Shown one piece after another: positions 62,182 through 64,000 of a stretch of DNA of 64,000 nucleotides. A program made the translations under genes and the position numbers. Location of the stretch: NCBI RefSeq assembly GCF_029892155.1, contig NZ_JARZAG010000008.1, forward strand, positions 62,001 to 126,000, read 5' to 3'. Each line of letters opens with the position of its first letter. Position 1 is the first letter of the stretch. The stretch is from Kitasatospora sp. GAS204B (GTDB lineage: Bacteria > Actinomycetota > Actinomycetes > Streptomycetales > Streptomycetaceae). A model generated the notes under the pieces. The model was not told where the DNA came from and ran no database searches. It saw only the letters and a program-made list of their open reading frames with translations.

Positions 62182-62661
62182 ATGGCACAGCCCGCACAGC
62201 TCGCCGCGCACACGTCCTTGCAGACCGGTCACGTCGGCCTGAACGTCACCGATCTCGACCGCTCGCGCGCCTTCTACCAGCGCATCCTCGGGTTCGAGCT
62301 GCTCGGCGAGGGCACCGAGCCGGAGCACCGCCACGCGTTCCTCGGCCGGGACGGCCGCACCATGCTCACCCTCTGGCAGCAGAGCAAGGGCGCCTTCGCC
62401 ACCGCCGCGCCCGGCCTGCACCACCTCTCCTTCCGGGTCGAGAACGTGGCCGAGGTGCGCGAGATCGAACAAGTGCTGCGCGAGCTGGGCGCCGAGTTCG
62501 CATACGAGGGCGTGGTCCCGCACGGCGAGGGGGCCGACTCGGGCGGCATCTTCTTCACCGACCCGGACGGGATCCGGCTGGAGATCTTCACCCCGCACGG
62601 CGCCCACTCGCCCGACGGCAGCGCGCCGGCTGGCTCCGCGCCGACCTGCGGCTTCTTCTAG
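62182..62661 (+). CDS. VOC (glyoxalase/bleomycin resistance/dioxygenase) superfamily protein
   Basis: A 159-residue single-domain VOC protein with paired beta-alpha-beta modules: TGHVGLNVTDLDRSRAFYQR-ILGFELL in the first, GLHHLSFRVENVAEVREIEQ and FFTDPDGIRLEIF in the second. Candidate metal ligands are His in GHVGL and LHHLSF and Glu in IRLEIF. The chemistry is unknown. GGAGG precedes the ATG. It is 9 bp from the PPOX-family gene, forming a pair probably controlled by the CGNR protein. Confidence 0.9.
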   Translation: MAQPAQLAAHTSLQTGHVGLNVTDLDRSRAFYQRILGFELLGEGTEPEHRHAFLGRDGRTMLTLWQQSKGAFATAAPGLHHLSFRVENVAEVREIEQVLRELGAEFAYEGVVPHGEGADSGGIFFTDPDGIRLEIFTPHGAHSPDGSAPAGSAPTCGFF

Positions 62662-62670
62662 GCGATCGCC

Positions 62671-63681
62671 ATGACCGCACAGCACGTCCCCGCGACACCC
62701 GACGCACTCCCGCCAGACATCCCGGCACACGTCGTGGCAGACGTGCCGGTAGACGTGCCGGCAGACGTCCCCGGCGAGTTGGCGGTCCGCCGCCGGGCCG
62801 GGTTCGACCGGCCCGGCTACACGGGCCCCAGCCGGAGCCGGCGGATCCCGCCCATCGCCGCCCAGTTCCTCACCGAGCAGCCGATGGTGGTGGTCGGCGC
62901 CGCCGACCACCACGAGCGGCTCTGGGCGAGCCTGCTGACCGGCCCGCCCGGGTTCGCCCGGGCCCAGCCGACCGGCGACGCCGAGCAGGCGGACGCGGTG
63001 ACCATCTCCGCGCGGCCAATGGACGGCGATCCGCTGGCCGAGGCGCTGAGCCGGCCGGCCGAGGTCGGCATGATCGCCCTCCAACCGGCCGTCCGGCGCC
63101 GGATGCGGATGAACGGCCATGCGTCGCCCGGCGGTTCGGGCATCCAGGTGACCCTCGACGAAGTCTTCGCCAACTGCCCCAAGTACATCCAGGGCCGCGA
63201 ACCCTGGCTCGAGCCGGGCAGCGTCCCCGGAGTTCCGTCACACCATGCCCAGTTGACGATGAGTCAGCAGCAGCTGATCCAGCGGGCGGACACCTTCTTC
63301 ATCACCACCGCCAACCGGCGCGGCGAGGTCGACGCCTCACACCGGGGCGGCAATCCTGGCTTCGTCCAACTCCTCGATCCCCGGCGGCTCCGGTGGCCGG
63401 ACTACCAGGGAAACGCGATGTTCTGCACCCTCGGCAACCTCGCCGAGAACCCCTCCGCCGGACTGCTCTTCATCGACTGGGCGACCGGCGACACACTCCA
63501 GCTGACCGGCACCGCCCACACCGACTGGGACGAGCGGCATGCCGCCGAAGTCCCCGGCGCGCAGCGGCTGGTGGAGTTCACGGTCACCGAGGTGGTGGCC
63601 ACCGCGCAGGCCAGCGGGCTGCGTTGGACCCGGGCGGAGTACTCCAAGTTCAACCCCGAGGTCCTGCCCCGGACCGCTTGA
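62671..63681 (+). CDS. Pyridoxamine 5'-phosphate oxidase-like (PPOX) flavin-binding protein
   Basis: A 336-residue protein of the large PPOX type. The N-terminus holds a DVPVDVPADVP repeat, then two split-barrel-like halves; the second (QRADTFFITTANRRGEVDAS, RLRWPDYQGNAMFCTLGNLA) has the features of FMN- or F420-binding split barrels. The C-terminus is LRWTRAEYSKFNPEVLPRT. It probably reduces or oxidises a small molecule. It follows the VOC gene closely, suggesting a shared detoxification or catabolic task. Confidence 0.83.
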   Translation: MTAQHVPATPDALPPDIPAHVVADVPVDVPADVPGELAVRRRAGFDRPGYTGPSRSRRIPPIAAQFLTEQPMVVVGAADHHERLWASLLTGPPGFARAQPTGDAEQADAVTISARPMDGDPLAEALSRPAEVGMIALQPAVRRRMRMNGHASPGGSGIQVTLDEVFANCPKYIQGREPWLEPGSVPGVPSHHAQLTMSQQQLIQRADTFFITTANRRGEVDASHRGGNPGFVQLLDPRRLRWPDYQGNAMFCTLGNLAENPSAGLLFIDWATGDTLQLTGTAHTDWDERHAAEVPGAQRLVEFTVTEVVATAQASGLRWTRAEYSKFNPEVLPRTA

Positions 63682-63716
63682 CGCGCCGACGGGTCCAGTT
63701 CGGTGCGGACGGCGAG

Positions 63717-63839
63717 CGCACGATTATGATCGCGTCGATCCGTCACCTCGACGAATTCGTCAAGCAGGACGGGGCGTGGTTCTTGGCCGAGCGCCGTCTG
63801 GTGGTCGGCCGGACCGGGACCCGTCCCTGCACGCCCTGA
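63717..63839 (+). pseudogene. C-terminal remnant of a SnoaL-like protein
   Basis: The frame ending at 63839 reads IRHLDEFVKQDGAWFLAERR then LVVGRTGTRP, which is the last strand pair of SnoaL-like (NTF2-fold) proteins, usually ending RRLVVDWTxTRP. The preceding two thirds of the domain are absent because the PPOX gene stops at 63681, 35 bp before. It is probably a deletion remnant. Confidence 0.5.
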
Positions 63840-63879
63840 ACACGCGGGGCCGCCGCACCGACCGTAGGAGCGTTGCCGG

Positions 63880-64000
63880 ATGACGGACGAAGTCGCCCCC
63901 GCCGCAGCCGGCGAGCCGACGCTCTGGCGACGGCTGCGGCGGCAGTTGTGGCAGCCGCCGCGTGCCCACGGGGACCAGCCGAGCGAGCGCATCGTCGGCC
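63880..64000 (+). CDS. 5' end of a gene, possibly LtrA family membrane protein
   Basis: TAGGAG lies 9 bases before the ATG. The 40 visible codons include TLWRRLRRQLWQPPRAHGD, which resembles the cytosolic start (WQPPRAHGE-like) of low temperature requirement A (LtrA) membrane proteins. The window ends before any membrane segment, so the assignment is tentative. Confidence 0.45.
   Translation, partial: MTDEVAPAAAGEPTLWRRLRRQLWQPPRAHGDQPSERIVG

Overview
The window looks like chromosomal DNA of a streptomycete (Streptomyces or Kitasatospora type). GC is very high, long antisense ORFs shadow nearly every gene, GTG starts and ATGA overlaps are common, and the content is typical of the family: two conservons (cvn operons), a CYP157/CYP154 pair, a b558-type SdhCAB operon, a DasR-type operator in front of a chitinase, and PT-linked secreted enzymes. 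I saw no rRNA, tRNA, CRISPR array, phage or complete transposase gene.

Layout. 1-3550: 3' half of a conservon (CvnC fragment, CvnD GTPase, CYP157-like and CYP154-like P450s), closed by a strong terminator. 3628-5492: leftward pair, polysaccharide deacetylase and MGDG-synthase-like glycosyltransferase. 5986-8119: OmpR-type two-component system. 8272-9867: an ECF sigma factor fused through a membrane segment to an extracellular CAP domain. 10087-11688: secreted beta-helix (pectate-lyase-like) gene broken by an in-frame TAG. 11759-19213: small zinc-ribbon-like protein, MarR regulator, S9 peptidase, small conserved proteins, DedA protein, bifunctional PBP. 19297-21123: an acidic, Glu/Pro-rich protein made of helicase-accessory segments without a helicase core. 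21357-25857: LysR regulator divergent from sdhCAB. 26113-29484: MacB/LolD-like ABC transporter. 29670-34457: DUF4129/MoxR/DUF58 operon. 34587-36935: MarR-DrrA-DrrB-like exporter operon. 37005-40620: maleylpyruvate-isomerase-fold protein, GNAT, anchored hypothetical and a septum-formation-domain protein.

40767-45794: a complete second conservon (CvnA-B-C-D) whose last gene is a styrene/indole-monooxygenase-like flavoprotein instead of a P450. A 925-bp gene-poor stretch follows, then a secreted PNGase A-like amidase (46720-48543), small protein, EamA transporter and a gamma-glutamylcyclotransferase-like protein.

50950-53742 is the most unusual locus: four tightly coupled genes encoding a WXG100-like protein, a protein with an N-terminal WXG segment and a C-terminal papain/calpain-like cysteine protease domain (Cys340, His465, Asn481), an unknown 127-residue protein and a lipoprotein. 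This reads as a type VII-type protease effector cassette with possible immunity or inhibitor genes, directly followed by an inositol-phosphate synthase gene.

54818-55352 holds a decayed beta-propeller gene carrying a 221-bp MITE with perfect 24-bp inverted ends. 55653-59512: PP2C phosphatase, M48 protease, cupin and nucleotidyltransferase. 59550-61283: GH18 chitinase with two DasR-like sites. 61488-64000: CGNR regulator divergent from a VOC/PPOX gene pair, a SnoaL remnant, and the start of a possible LtrA-family gene.

Two sequence themes run through the window: a 14-bp palindrome close to GGAAAGCGCTTTCC at about eleven places, and a CTGAC-N5-GTCAG palindrome at the 3' ends of several genes.
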